Of a stretch of DNA of 64,000 nucleotides, positions 7,524 to 17,110 are shown one piece after another. Under the pieces are notes generated by a model, which was given only the letters and a program-made list of their open reading frames with translations, ran no database searches and was not told the origin of the DNA. This DNA comes from Alcaligenaceae bacterium (GTDB lineage: Bacteria; Pseudomonadota; Gammaproteobacteria; Burkholderiales; Burkholderiaceae_B): the NCBI GenBank assembly GCA_030538235.1, contig JAUNUJ010000002.1:124001-188000 (forward strand), read 5' to 3'. Both the position numbers and the translations under genes were made by a program. Position 1 is the stretch's first letter, and each line of letters starts with the position of its first letter.

Positions 7524-10505
7524 ATGAGCAATCAATCATCCTCAGACGATCAGCATTATCTAGGCAAATCAAATAACACCATCCGTATTCGTGGCGCGCG
7601 TACCCATAATTTAAAAAACATCGATTTGGATTTGCCTAAAAATAAGCTAGTGATTTTGACCGGCCTATCCGGCTCCGGCAAATCGTCACTGGCCTTTGAT
7701 ACGCTCTATGCTGAGGGACAAAGACGCTATGTAGAGAGCCTATCGACCTATGCCCGTCAGTTTTTACAGCTGATGGATAAACCCGATGTTGATCTAATCG
7801 AAGGCCTCTCACCGGCCATTGCCATTGAACAAAAATCGGTCAGTCACAACCCACGCTCTACGGTTGGTACGATCACGGAAATCAGTGATTATCTGCGCCT
7901 GCTGTTTGCTCGTGTCGGTACGCCTTATTGTCCGACCCACAAAGAAGCCTTACAGGCCTATTCGGTATCGCAAATCGTCGACTTTGTGTTGCAATTGCCT
8001 GCCGAATCACGCTTGATGGTCTTGGCACCTATTATTCCAGAAACCGATCAGAGCTTGGCAAATTTAGCACGAAGTCTACAAGCTCAGGGCTTTATCCGTG
8101 TGCGCATCGGCGGTGAACTCTATGAGTTGGACCACTTGCCGGGTGATCTACCTAGCGATTTCGCGCAAATTGAGTTAGTCATTGACCGCCTACGAGTGCG
8201 TGAAGAACAAAAGCAACGACTCGCCGACAGCATTGAGACAGCACTTGAAGTCGCCAATGAACGCGTCCTAATTGTGGATATGGAGCAAGCGCAAGAGCAT
8301 GCCTTTTCCAGACGCTATGCTTGTGCTCATTGTGATTACCAACTACCGACGCTTGAGCCTAAAATGTTCAGCTTTAATAGCCCTGAAGGTGCGTGTCCAA
8401 GCTGTGATGGTTTGGGTTTGATGCAGGTTTTTGACCCTGATAAAGTGATTATTAGCGAGGAGCTCAGTTTATTAAATGGCGCTATCAAGGGCTGGGATCG
8501 TCGCAACCTGTTTAGCATGGCGCTATTTAATAGCCTAGCGACTCATTACGACTTTGATTTGGAAATGCCTTGGACCGAGATTCCGGACACCCTTCAACAG
8601 ATTATTCTCTACGGTTCCGGCGACACCGAAATTGATTTTGTTTATTTCAATGACAAGGGCAAAAGCACCGTTCAACGCCACGCCTTCGAAGGAGTTCTGC
8701 CGAATCTGCAACGCCGTTGGGATGAAACCGACTCTCATGCGGTGCGCGAGGAATTAAACCTTTTACGCACCACCACCGTCTGTACCGCCTGCAAAGGCAC
8801 TCGTCTACGCGAGGAAGTACGATTTGTCAGAGTCGGCAATCAAATCGAGGACGATCTTAAGGTAGCGCCTGACAGTGAGCAAAGCAGCTCAACAACGACA
8901 GCGGAAACCGCCGTCGCAGCAGCGGCGACCAATAAACTTCCCGGCTATAACATTAGCGAGATTAGTCATTTATCGTTGGCGCGCGCTCAAGCTTGGTTTG
9001 ATGAACTCGCTCTAGGTGGCGCGAAAAGCGATATTGCCCGCCCTATTGTGTTGGCAATTAAGTCGCGTTTACGCTTTCTAAATAATGTCGGTCTAAATTA
9101 CTTATCTCTGGATCGCAAAGCCAACACGATTTCCGGCGGTGAGGCACAACGCATCCGTTTGGCCAGTCAGATTGGTTCCGGTCTAAGCGGGGTTTTGTAC
9201 GTGCTGGACGAACCATCCATCGGCTTACATCAGCGAGATAACGATCGTTTAATTGACACGTTGATCCATCTGCGCGACCTTGGTAACACCGTGATCGTGG
9301 TTGAGCACGATGAGGACATGATCCGAGCATCAGATTGGGTCGTCGATTTGGGACCGGGCGCTGGTGAGCATGGCGGTGAAATCATGGCCAGCGAAACCCC
9401 TGACGCCTTACAAAAAGATCCTAATTCACTGACCGGTCAATACTTGAGCGGTGCTAAGAAGATCGCCATTCCTCAACGCAGACCAGTTAATCCACTGGGC
9501 CCCTTACCTTGGCTGCACCTCAATGGCGCTAGCGGCAACAATCTAAAAAATGTGGATCTGCATCTGCCACTACAACGCTTGGTCTGTGTTACCGGTGTCT
9601 CCGGATCGGGTAAATCCACCTTGATTAATGACACCTTAGCGACTGCCTTGGCGCGCAAATTAAATCGCGCACAAAGCGAATCCGCCCCTTATAAATCAAT
9701 CAGCGGCGTTGATCACCTAGATAAGATTATTACCGTGGACCAAAGCCCCATTGGCCGTACCCCGCGTAGTAATCCAGCGACTTACACTGGTTTATTTACA
9801 CCGATTCGTGAGCTCTTTGCCGGCACCCCGGAAGCCCGCACCCGCGGTTATGACCCCGGTCGTTTTTCCTTTAATGTTAAAGGAGGTCGTTGTGAGCATT
9901 GTCAAGGTGACGGTGTGATTAAGGTGGAGATGCACTTTCTACCTGATGTTTACGTTCCTTGTGATGTCTGTCATGGCAAGCGCTATAACCGTGAGACCTT
10001 GGAAATACGTTATCGCGGCTTAAACATCAGTGAGGTATTGGAGCTCACGGTTGAGCAAGCACTAGACTACTTCTCTGCGGTGCCAGCGATTCAACGGCGC
10101 CTACAAACATTGGATGATGTCGGTTTAGGTTATGTGCGTCTAGGCCAAAGTGCCACTACCCTCTCCGGCGGTGAGGCACAACGAATTAAGCTGTCCTTGG
10201 AATTATCTAAACGCAGCACCGGTAACACACTTTATGTGCTGGATGAGCCAACCACCGGTTTACACTTTGCCGATACCGAACTATTGCTTGATGTACTAAA
10301 TCGTTTGGTTGACGCCGGCAACTCCATGGTGATTATCGAACACAACCTGGACCTCATCAAAACAGCTGATTGGATTGTCGATTTAGGCCCTGAAGGCGGT
10401 CAAGGGGGCGGTGTGATTGTGGCTGTAGGCACGCCGGAGGACATCGCCAATCACCCTGATAGCGCAACCGGAAAGTATTTAAAGCCGTATTTGACGAAGG
10501 CTTAG
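7524..10505 (+). CDS. uvrA: excinuclease ABC subunit A
   Basis: UvrA is the damage-sensing ATPase of nucleotide excision repair; it loads UvrB at bulky lesions. Two ABC modules are seen, each with a Walker A (GLSGSGKSS near residue 47 and GVSGSGKST near 691), a signature ([14 protein letters not shown] and [11 protein letters not shown]) and Walker B ([20 protein letters not shown]). Two Cys4 zinc sites are intact: CAHC with CPSC near residues 270-295, and CEHC with CDVC near 790-815. At 993 residues it is about 50 longer than the E. coli protein. Most of the excess is a Ser/Thr/Ala-rich insert at residues 443-474, just after the CTACKGTRL element in the first half. The start ATG at 7524 has only a weak ribosome site. 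Confidence 0.98.
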   Translation: MSNQSSSDDQHYLGKSNNTIRIRGARTHNLKNIDLDLPKNKLVILTGLSGSGKSSLAFDTLYAEGQRRYVESLSTYARQFLQLMDKPDVDLIEGLSPAIAIEQKSVSHNPRSTVGTITEISDYLRLLFARVGTPYCPTHKEALQAYSVSQIVDFVLQLPAESRLMVLAPIIPETDQSLANLARSLQAQGFIRVRIGGELYELDHLPGDLPSDFAQIELVIDRLRVREEQKQRLADSIETALEVANERVLIVDMEQAQEHAFSRRYACAHCDYQLPTLEPKMFSFNSPEGACPSCDGLGLMQVFDPDKVIISEELSLLNGAIKGWDRRNLFSMALFNSLATHYDFDLEMPWTEIPDTLQQIILYGSGDTEIDFVYFNDKGKSTVQRHAFEGVLPNLQRRWDETDSHAVREELNLLRTTTVCTACKGTRLREEVRFVRVGNQIEDDLKVAPDSEQSSSTTTAETAVAAAATNKLPGYNISEISHLSLARAQAWFDELALGGAKSDIARPIVLAIKSRLRFLNNVGLNYLSLDRKANTISGGEAQRIRLASQIGSGLSGVLYVLDEPSIGLHQRDNDRLIDTLIHLRDLGNTVIVVEHDEDMIRASDWVVDLGPGAGEHGGEIMASETPDALQKDPNSLTGQYLSGAKKIAIPQRRPVNPLGPLPWLHLNGASGNNLKNVDLHLPLQRLVCVTGVSGSGKSTLINDTLATALARKLNRAQSESAPYKSISGVDHLDKIITVDQSPIGRTPRSNPATYTGLFTPIRELFAGTPEARTRGYDPGRFSFNVKGGRCEHCQGDGVIKVEMHFLPDVYVPCDVCHGKRYNRETLEIRYRGLNISEVLELTVEQALDYFSAVPAIQRRLQTLDDVGLGYVRLGQSATTLSGGEAQRIKLSLELSKRSTGNTLYVLDEPTTGLHFADTELLLDVLNRLVDAGNSMVIIEHNLDLIKTADWIVDLGPEGGQGGGVIVAVGTPEDIANHPDSATGKYLKPYLTKA

Positions 10506-10848
10506 GAGGCTTTGGTAGCGGAAGCGATATCACAGCAACAGTGAATTTTTTATAGAGAACTGAAAACAGCCAAGCGAGGTCACCATACAACTAAGCGTAA
10601 ATGACTGCTATACTTTCTTAGCAATTTAAATAACTACTAGCTAAAAACTCATTGGCTTGCCTTCTTTTAGCTAGATAGCAAATAAGACCGCTTGAAAATT
10701 AACTATCAAGCAGCAACATCTGACTGAAAATACATAAATACGTTGCATCTCCTAGATACGGTCTTGTGCAAATGATTATTCTTATGCAGCTCAAGACCAT
10801 TGACACCATGCTAGACAACACACATTCGAATTTAGTGGGGAATATACT
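10506..10848. other. 343-base gap between uvrA and the IclR regulator gene
   Basis: No coding frame or clear terminator was found here. The region is AT-rich and must hold the promoter of the IclR gene. A weak inverted pair (AAGACCG near 10684, CGGTCTT near 10760) is too far apart to call an operator. Confidence 0.5.
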
Positions 10849-11670
10849 GTGACAGACCAAGGCCAGCACTCAGGGGAAGTCCTTGCGCCCAAAGCTGAGA
10901 CACAAAACAATGAGAAAAAAAGCAAAACTCAAGCCAGCCAAACGCTGCTTCGTGGCTTAGATATCATCGATGCCGTAGCCAATGGCATCGATGATTTATC
11001 CGAGATTGCCAAAGTCACAGGCATGACCTACAGTACGGCACATCGCATTTTGAGCGCTTTGCAACAGCGTCACTATATTCGACGCGATCCTGAACAGGGT
11101 TACCGCTTAGGACATGCCTTATTAGGCTTGGGATTTCAGGCTCAAGCACAAATCGACTTAGTCACACTCGCCAAACCACTACTGATAGAGTTGGCGAGAC
11201 AAACCTCCGATACCGTGCATTTAGGGATGCTGATTCAGGACTCTATCGTCTATCTGGAAAAAATATCGAGTCGTCGCCCCGTGGAAATCAGCTCTCGAGT
11301 GGGAGGCAATAAACCGCTATTTTCAACCGGTATAGGTAAAGCGCTGCTAGTGGATCAAAGCGAGGAGCAGTGGCTGGCACTGTATGATCGCAGTTCTACA
11401 CAACTACAAGCGACCTACGAGCGTAACAAGTGGCTCCAAATGATGCGTCACTATGCGCGCGGTGGCTTTGCCTTTGATTTAGGCGAAGACGAGTCTTCGA
11501 TTCGCTGCGTGGCTGTCCCGATTCGCGATGGACGTGGTCAGATCGTCGCTGCGGTCAGTGTCTCCAGTACCGTAGAATATATGCCGCCATGGCGTATGCA
11601 GGAACTTGTTAAAACGGTACAAGACACGGCTTTAAAAATTAGTACAAGCCTAGGCTATCGGGCCATCTAG
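10849..11670 (+). CDS. IclR family transcriptional regulator
   Basis: The 273-residue product begins with about 30 polar residues, then a winged helix-turn-helix (residues 33-90; recognition region MTYSTAHRILSALQQ), and an effector-binding GAF-like IclR domain (110-270; TVHLGMLIQDSIVYLEKI, GKALL, and the end RCVAVPIRDGRGQIVAAVSVSS). IclR proteins bind small organic acids or aromatic metabolites and usually control a nearby catabolic operon. The start is GTG, judged from the reading frame and a weak GGGGA site. The only catabolic genes nearby are the FAD dehydrogenase and TRAP/aldolase module about 1-3 kb further on, so that module is its most likely target (inference). Confidence 0.9.
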   Translation: MTDQGQHSGEVLAPKAETQNNEKKSKTQASQTLLRGLDIIDAVANGIDDLSEIAKVTGMTYSTAHRILSALQQRHYIRRDPEQGYRLGHALLGLGFQAQAQIDLVTLAKPLLIELARQTSDTVHLGMLIQDSIVYLEKISSRRPVEISSRVGGNKPLFSTGIGKALLVDQSEEQWLALYDRSSTQLQATYERNKWLQMMRHYARGGFAFDLGEDESSIRCVAVPIRDGRGQIVAAVSVSSTVEYMPPWRMQELVKTVQDTALKISTSLGYRAI

Positions 11671-11758
11671 GGCGGCGGACTAAAACTGAATACACATAAA
11701 ATCGTATCAAGTGGGTGAATAAATTTATCTAGCTGCTCGCTGGTGTCGTACCTTGTTG

Positions 11759-12406
11759 TTACAACAATAGGGTTGATATGCCTAGACCTGTTAGACTCAC
11801 ACCAAGCAATACTACAAGCCCACATCCCATTTTTTTCTTTTTTGCGGGCAGACCGGTTTCCGGATGACCAAAAGCATCCTCCATGACACCGGCGTGCTTG
11901 GGTTCTCCGCTCAGTTTAAGTTGCTTAGACAAGACCTGAAAGAAGGCATCTCTAACAGCTTCATGACTAAGCTCTCCCTCATACTCACCAAAATTTAGAC
12001 GCATCTCAGCAGTAAACAACGCAAGAAAAATAGGTCCCAAGTTTGCATCAGAATTTTCCGGTAATATAATTGTGACTGTTCCATCGCGAAAGAACTTCAT
12101 CGCCTGATCGTAATCACTTTGCTCCAGACAGATTGCCATAATAGGTCGGTGTGATGGACCGTGCGGGTTTTTATCAAGCTGATAAAACACGTTCATTGCA
12201 TAGCGATAAGTCATGCCGGTTTCTAAACTTTGACCCTTCATTTGCTGAGAGAGCATATCCAGCGCTGTCTTTGGCTCTTTCTGTAAAGTGAAGAAATAAT
12301 CACCCCAAATCCACAACTCGCCAGGGTCGCTACTTGACCAAAGAGCAGGTGCTGAAGGAAACTTAGTTATACTCATTAAGGGGTATATTGCTTGCTCTTC
12401 CGACAT
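11759..12406 (-). CDS. unknown protein with a C-terminal membrane anchor
   Basis: I do not recognise this 215-residue protein. It has no signal peptide. The first 185 residues are soluble and mixed in character (FPSAPALWSSSDPGELWIWGDYFF near the start, a PIMAICLEQ and a TVTIILPEN strand in the middle). The end is a KKKK patch followed by one hydrophobic helix to the last residue (189-215). That is the layout of a tail-anchored inner membrane protein with its body in the cytoplasm. A strong GAGGAGA site precedes the ATG. It converges with the IclR gene and lies 225 bases from the FAD dehydrogenase gene on the same strand, so a functional link is not evident. Confidence 0.75.
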   Translation of the reverse strand: MSEEQAIYPLMSITKFPSAPALWSSSDPGELWIWGDYFFTLQKEPKTALDMLSQQMKGQSLETGMTYRYAMNVFYQLDKNPHGPSHRPIMAICLEQSDYDQAMKFFRDGTVTIILPENSDANLGPIFLALFTAEMRLNFGEYEGELSHEAVRDAFFQVLSKQLKLSGEPKHAGVMEDAFGHPETGLPAKKKKMGCGLVVLLGVSLTGLGISTLLL

Positions 12407-12631
12407 AAAACTCTCCTCTTCATCTTTAAAATACGACTATCAAAGTTAGTGTACTATCAATTGATTATTTTGGAGAGTTAAGCTTTAATCTACTTATCAT
12501 ATTGCTTATCAAATACGATAAAACATAACCCATCAAAACCCTTAACGTCATTTGTCTCGCTACACGCTAAGTACTGAGTGTTGAGTTTTTTCATGCGCTC
12601 AGCGTGTCTAATTAAACGTTTTTACTCATAG

Positions 12632-14020
12632 TTAATCCTGAATCTTCCCGGGATTCATGATGTTACGCGGATCTAGGGCTTGCTTCATTAGCTTCAAAGT
12701 TTGCAATTCGGCGGCGCTGCGACTATGGGATAGCCAGGGCTTTTTATGCAAACCAATACCATGTTCAGCGGATACCGAACCCTGATTGTCGCGAACCACT
12801 TCGTAGAAAGCCGCTTCAATGGCTAAAGCGGTCGCTTGATCCGGCAGAGGACCTACAACCACATGAATATTACCATCGCCTACGTGACCAAAAAACATAG
12901 CTCGAAGGCCTTTAAATTTGGATCCCATTATGTCTTTTAAGGTATCTACACAACGACCAATACTGGAAATAGGGAAAGAAATATCAAAATTAAGAGTAGG
13001 CGTATAGGCTTTTAATAACTCTGCAATCGCATCGCGCAATTCCCAGAAAGCGTCAGCATCTGCATGGGTCTGCGCTACAGCCGCATCCACCACCCACCCT
13101 TGTTCCAGAGCATACTCTAGCACCGCTTGGAATTGTTCAGCCTGTAGCTGTGGATTTGCGCTCTGCTGATCCATCAGAACGTAGATAGGGTATTCAGTCG
13201 ACAAGGGTGCACGCATACCGCCATCTTCAACCGCTTCTTTATAATAACTTTGCCACATCACTTCAAATGCACTGACTTGGCCTGACAGCTGCTGCTGTGC
13301 GTACATTAACAATTGCTCTACGCCGCTAAAATTCTCTAAAGCCAACAAAGCTGTATTAGCACCGTTGACCTGTGGATGCAGCTTAACCACCGCTTTAGTG
13401 ATCACACCAAGGGTACCTTCGGCACCGATAAAAACCTGCTTCAGATCAGGACCGGCATTATTTTTGACCATTTTGTTTAGCATCGAAAGTATCGTACCGT
13501 CCGCCAATACTACCTCCAACCCCAACACCAAGTCGCGTGCCATGCCATAACGAATCACGCGATTACCTCCGGCATTGGTGGCAATATTACCACCAATTTG
13601 ACAGGAACCGCGGGCCCCCAGATCGAGTGCAAAAAAGAAACCGGCTTCCTCAGCACTCTCTTGTATCACTTGTAATGGCGTACCGGCCCACACAGTCATA
13701 GTACCGGAAACAGCATCAAGCTCGATGACCCCGTTCATACGCTCCATCGAGATCGCTACACAGCCATTAATGGGTGTTGCGCCACCGGCCAGACCGGTTA
13801 AACCGCCTTGAGGAACGACCGGGCAATTGTGCTCGTGACAAATACGCAAAATTTGCGATATTGCTTCAGTATGACGTGGCAGTACTAATACGCCAATCTC
13901 ACCACCCTCTTCGCCACTCCAATCTTGGTGATATTTTTCACTAATATCGCCACCTATCAATATCTCGTCCGCCGCTAAAACCTCACGTAACGCATTAATA
14001 AGCATCGCTTTTCCACTCAT
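12632..14020 (-). CDS. FAD-linked 2-hydroxyacid dehydrogenase (GlcD/D2HGDH type)
   Basis: The 462-residue protein has the PCMH-type FAD-binding domain in its first 220 residues (VVPQGGLTGLAGGATP, GGNIATNAGGNRVIRYGM, FIGAEGTLGVIT) and the FAD-oxidase C-terminal domain with the metal/substrate motif GHVGDGNIHV and the closing SAEHGIGLHK. Such enzymes oxidise D-2-hydroxyacids (glycolate, D-lactate, D-2-hydroxyglutarate) to 2-oxoacids and pass electrons to ETF or quinone. No iron-sulfur partner is encoded nearby, which fits the single-subunit D-lactate/D2HGDH branch. It is divergent from the TRAP transporter genes across 185 bases, so a shared operator is likely. Start chosen at the ATG after an AGAGGG site. 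Confidence 0.85.
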   Translation of the reverse strand: MSGKAMLINALREVLAADEILIGGDISEKYHQDWSGEEGGEIGVLVLPRHTEAISQILRICHEHNCPVVPQGGLTGLAGGATPINGCVAISMERMNGVIELDAVSGTMTVWAGTPLQVIQESAEEAGFFFALDLGARGSCQIGGNIATNAGGNRVIRYGMARDLVLGLEVVLADGTILSMLNKMVKNNAGPDLKQVFIGAEGTLGVITKAVVKLHPQVNGANTALLALENFSGVEQLLMYAQQQLSGQVSAFEVMWQSYYKEAVEDGGMRAPLSTEYPIYVLMDQQSANPQLQAEQFQAVLEYALEQGWVVDAAVAQTHADADAFWELRDAIAELLKAYTPTLNFDISFPISSIGRCVDTLKDIMGSKFKGLRAMFFGHVGDGNIHVVVGPLPDQATALAIEAAFYEVVRDNQGSVSAEHGIGLHKKPWLSHSRSAAELQTLKLMKQALDPRNIMNPGKIQD

Positions 14021-14139
14021 TTTTAAATCCCTCTTTTTCTTAGTATTCTCATTTATTAAGAATTCATATCAATAGTTGAAAATATTTGCAAAAATTTTAC
14101 CACTGATAATATAATTTCGTCAGTAATAAACGTAACGGG

Positions 14140-14167
14140 TTGACACATTCGCCGTCACACTTTTAAC
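14140..14167 (+). promoter_or_regulatory. candidate sigma-70 promoter of the TRAP operon
   Basis: TTGACA at 14140-14145 is a perfect -35 element. With a 16-base spacer the -10 would be TTTAAC (four of six matches). It sits about 40 bases before the binding-protein start, in the divergent gap where an IclR-type regulator could act. Assignment is by eye only. Confidence 0.35.
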
Positions 14168-14205
14168 AACCAACCTTGCCGTGCTTGTCACACTAGGAGA
14201 CTCTT

Positions 14206-15201
14206 ATGCTAAAAAATGCTTTTCGTAAACGCACCTTAACCCTAAGCTTAGGCCTCTGTTTATCTCTATTTGCAGGCCTATCACATGCCAACACTGTTCT
14301 AAAAGCCGGACACGCGTCCTCCAACACCAGTACAGGACAAGCCGCATTTGAGTTTCTAGGTAAAGAACTCGCTGAAAAAACAGATGGTCGTATCACAGTA
14401 GAAATTTTCCCTAATTCACAGTTAGGCAGTGAGCGTGAGCTAATCGAAAGCATCCAGCTAGGTAATGTGGACATGGCTTTCGCCTCTTCTGCCGTGTTGG
14501 GTAACTTCAACAAAGAATTCTTTGCTTTAGACATTCCGTTTCTTTTTAAAGATCGTGAAAGCGTGTATCGCATTCTAGACGGTGAAATTGGTCAAGATCT
14601 ACTAAAAAGCTTAGAGTCCGTGGGCATTAAAGCGGTTGCTTATTGGGAAAATGGCTTCCGTCAATTAACCAACAACAAAAAAGTGATTCAATCACCTGAC
14701 GATTTAAAAGGCATGAAAATGCGCACGATGGAAAACGAAGTGCATATTGCCGCATGGAAAGAAATCGGCGCGAACCCTTCACCATTAGCCTTTGGTGAAT
14801 TGTTTACAGCGTTGCAGCAGGGCACATTTGATGCACAGGAAGGTCCGATTAATCTGTTCTACGATATGAAATTCTTCGAAGTTCAGAATCAAATCACAAA
14901 AACTAATCACGTGTACTCACCTTGGCCAGTGATGATTAACCCGGATGTATACAACAGTTTTAGCGATGAAGACCGTGCTATTTTTGACGAAGCAATCAAA
15001 AAGACTACTGAATTCCAACGCGCTCAAGCACAAGAGGCTGACGAGAAAGCCGTTGCCGACATGCCGAATGTGACCATCACCGAGTTAACGCCTGAACAGC
15101 TTGCTGCCTTTGCTGATCATATGGGACCGGTACACGAGCTAGTCAAGAAAAGAATCGGTGCGGATATTGTTGACCGAATCGTTACTGAAGCCAATCGTTA
15201 A
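14206..15201 (+). CDS. TRAP transporter substrate-binding protein, DctP type
   Basis: The 331-residue product is a periplasmic solute receptor: signal peptide to about SHA (residue 28), then the DctP fold. Arg173 in LKGMKMRTMEN is the conserved residue that salt-bridges the carboxylate of the ligand, and FTALQQGTFDAQEGP (about 197-211) is the second ligand-contact block. Together with the two permease genes that follow it forms a sodium-driven TRAP transporter for an organic acid. An AGGAG site precedes the start. It is followed by two hairpins before the small permease gene, a common way to give the receptor a higher dose. The ligand is not known; the downstream enzymes suggest a hydroxy- or oxoacid. 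Confidence 0.92.
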   Translation: MLKNAFRKRTLTLSLGLCLSLFAGLSHANTVLKAGHASSNTSTGQAAFEFLGKELAEKTDGRITVEIFPNSQLGSERELIESIQLGNVDMAFASSAVLGNFNKEFFALDIPFLFKDRESVYRILDGEIGQDLLKSLESVGIKAVAYWENGFRQLTNNKKVIQSPDDLKGMKMRTMENEVHIAAWKEIGANPSPLAFGELFTALQQGTFDAQEGPINLFYDMKFFEVQNQITKTNHVYSPWPVMINPDVYNSFSDEDRAIFDEAIKKTTEFQRAQAQEADEKAVADMPNVTITELTPEQLAAFADHMGPVHELVKKRIGADIVDRIVTEANR

Positions 15202-15209
15202 AACATCCT

Positions 15210-15267
15210 AAGTGGTCTAACGATTGACCACTTCCATTTCTCGACTGGGCAAGCATTTGCTTGCCCA
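15210..15267 (+). other. two intercistronic hairpins between TRAP receptor and permeases
   Basis: The first has an 8 bp stem (15210-15217 with 15226-15233), the second a 10 bp perfect stem (15246-15255 with 15258-15267) with a two-base spacer. Neither has a strong T-run, so they more likely stabilise the upstream mRNA end or attenuate reading into the permease genes than stop it fully. Confidence 0.6.
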
Positions 15268-15301
15268 CTTGCCGACACCATTGCCGGCATAGGGGATTTC
15301 C

Positions 15302-15784
15302 ATGCTCAAATTTCTAGACAAGCACTTAGAGGAAAGCATCTTAGTGCTGCTACTGTCGCTTATGTCAATATTAATTGGCGTACAAGTTTTCATGCGCTAT
15401 GTACTCAATGACTCGCTCACTTGGTCCGAAGAACTTGCTCGCTACTGCTTTATCTGGGCTACTTACATTGGCGTAGCCTATGGCGTACGAGAAAACGCCC
15501 ACATCTATGTGGAAGCCGTAACCAACCGCTTACCTGAACTTTATCAAAGATATGCCGCCATTCTTTCGCACATCATTTTTATCTTTTTTGCTGTCTTAGT
15601 GATGAAAGAAGGCTACGCCCTAAGTATGAAAGTGTTTAAATTCGGTCAAACCTCATCCTCGCTTAGCATTCCTATGGGCTATATCTACTTGGCACCGACC
15701 GTTGGTTTTGCTTTGGTTGTTTTACGTTTAATTCAAAAAATCGTCCAAGAATTTCGCACAATACGTATTGAGAGGCAGTCATGA
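15302..15784 (+). CDS. TRAP transporter small permease, DctQ type
   Basis: The 160-residue protein has four membrane helices and the DctQ signature VFMRYVLNDSLTWSEELARYCFIW (residues about 24-47), with the charged WSEE placed at the membrane edge. It is the small integral subunit that pairs with the large permease of a TRAP transporter. Its last four bases overlap the start of the large permease (ATGA), showing coupled translation. Confidence 0.93.
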   Translation: MLKFLDKHLEESILVLLLSLMSILIGVQVFMRYVLNDSLTWSEELARYCFIWATYIGVAYGVRENAHIYVEAVTNRLPELYQRYAAILSHIIFIFFAVLVMKEGYALSMKVFKFGQTSSSLSIPMGYIYLAPTVGFALVVLRLIQKIVQEFRTIRIERQS

Positions 15785-17061
15785 TTTCCTTATTGCTATT
15801 TGGTTGCTTTATCCTATTATTGATTATCCGCGTACCGGTTGCTATTTCCTTAGGCCTATCATCGGCCTTAGCGCTACTTTATAGTGGTAAAGTAAGCAGC
15901 TCATTTATTGCCCAAGGTCTGGTTACCTCAATTGACTCATTCCCTCTGATGGCGGTGCCATTCTTTATCCTGGCCGGCGATCTGATGGGTCAAGGCGGAC
16001 TGTCTCGTCGCCTGTTAAATGTCGCCAGTATATTTTTCGGTCGTTACACCGGCGGTTTAGCGATTATTGCGATTGTTACCTGTATGTTCTTTGCAGCCAT
16101 CTCAGGTTCCGGTCCGGCTACCGTTGCTGCAATTGGTGGTTTAATGCTACCTGCCATGGCTAAGGCAGGTTACGACAAAGGTTACTCAATTGGTTTGATT
16201 GCATCTGCCGGTAGCATTGGAATTATTATTCCACCGAGTATTCCGATGATTATTTATGCGGTATCTGCCAACGTATCGATAACACAAATTTTCCTGGCCG
16301 GTGTTATTCCAGGTTTGATGATTGGCTTGGCCTTAATTGTCACTGCGTATATCAAAGCACGCCGTGAGGGTTACAAAGGCTCGGATAAGCGTTATACATC
16401 TAAAGAAATCTTTCAAACGATTTGGGATGCTAAATGGGCTTTGTTGGTCCCCGTGATCATCCTTGGTGGTATTTACGGTGGTATATTTACGCCCACTGAA
16501 GCCGCCGCTGTCGGTGTTATTTACGGTTTTGTGGTCGGCGTATTCGTCTACAAAGAATTAAAATGGTCAGACTTGTACCGCGTTATCGCTGGCTCTGCTC
16601 TAACCTCTGCTACGGTCATTGTTATTGTAGGTACGGCTACTATCTTTGGACGTATGTTAGCAATTGAGCGTATTCCATTCATGATCGCTGATTATATCGT
16701 ACAAATCACCGATAGCCCAATCCTGATTCTGCTGTTAATTAACGTACTGCTTCTCTTTGTAGGCATGTTCATGGAAACATTGGCAGCCATCATTATTTTA
16801 GTTCCTATCCTATTACCTGTAGTTACTGCAGTAGGTATCGATCCTATTCACTTTGGTATCGTGATTATCGTTAACTTGGCAATGGGCCTAGTCACACCAC
16901 CAGTTGGTGTGAACCTGTTTGTTGGTTCACGAGTAGGCGAAACTAGTTTGGAAAAAGCCATTGTCGGAAGTATCCCATTCCTATTTGCGATGCTTTTAAT
17001 GCTGTTACTAATTACTTATGTACCGTGGTTTTCGCTGTTCCCCTTAAGCTTAGTAAGCTAA
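15781..17061 (+). CDS. TRAP transporter large permease, DctM type
   Basis: The 426-residue product has about twelve membrane helices and the DctM features: VPFFILAGDLMGQGG near residue 60, the SGSGPATVAAIG pore loop near 110, IIPPSIPMIIYA near 150 and a second LVTPPVGVNLFV loop near 370. It forms the sodium-coupled channel that takes the ligand from the DctP receptor. It overlaps the small permease by 4 bases and is followed after 49 bases by the aldehyde dehydrogenase gene in the same direction, so uptake and breakdown genes form one operon. Confidence 0.94.
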   Translation: MISLLLFGCFILLLIIRVPVAISLGLSSALALLYSGKVSSSFIAQGLVTSIDSFPLMAVPFFILAGDLMGQGGLSRRLLNVASIFFGRYTGGLAIIAIVTCMFFAAISGSGPATVAAIGGLMLPAMAKAGYDKGYSIGLIASAGSIGIIIPPSIPMIIYAVSANVSITQIFLAGVIPGLMIGLALIVTAYIKARREGYKGSDKRYTSKEIFQTIWDAKWALLVPVIILGGIYGGIFTPTEAAAVGVIYGFVVGVFVYKELKWSDLYRVIAGSALTSATVIVIVGTATIFGRMLAIERIPFMIADYIVQITDSPILILLLINVLLLFVGMFMETLAAIIILVPILLPVVTAVGIDPIHFGIVIIVNLAMGLVTPPVGVNLFVGSRVGETSLEKAIVGSIPFLFAMLLMLLLITYVPWFSLFPLSLVS

Positions 17062-17110
17062 GAACAGCTCTAAATTTTAACTTTTCTTTTGTTTTACTCT
17101 GGAGAAATAC

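Noticed and set aside
9058-9330. reading frame opposite uvrA
   Set aside because: It lies fully inside the Walker/signature region of uvrA and has no ribosome site; it is a shadow of the real frame.
10684-10766. inverted pair upstream of the IclR gene
   Set aside because: 7 bp arms 70 bases apart; too far apart for an operator and too short for a hairpin.
12559-12606. inverted repeat after the FAD dehydrogenase gene
   Set aside because: 7 bp arms with a 31-base loop and no T-run on the minus strand; not convincing as a terminator.
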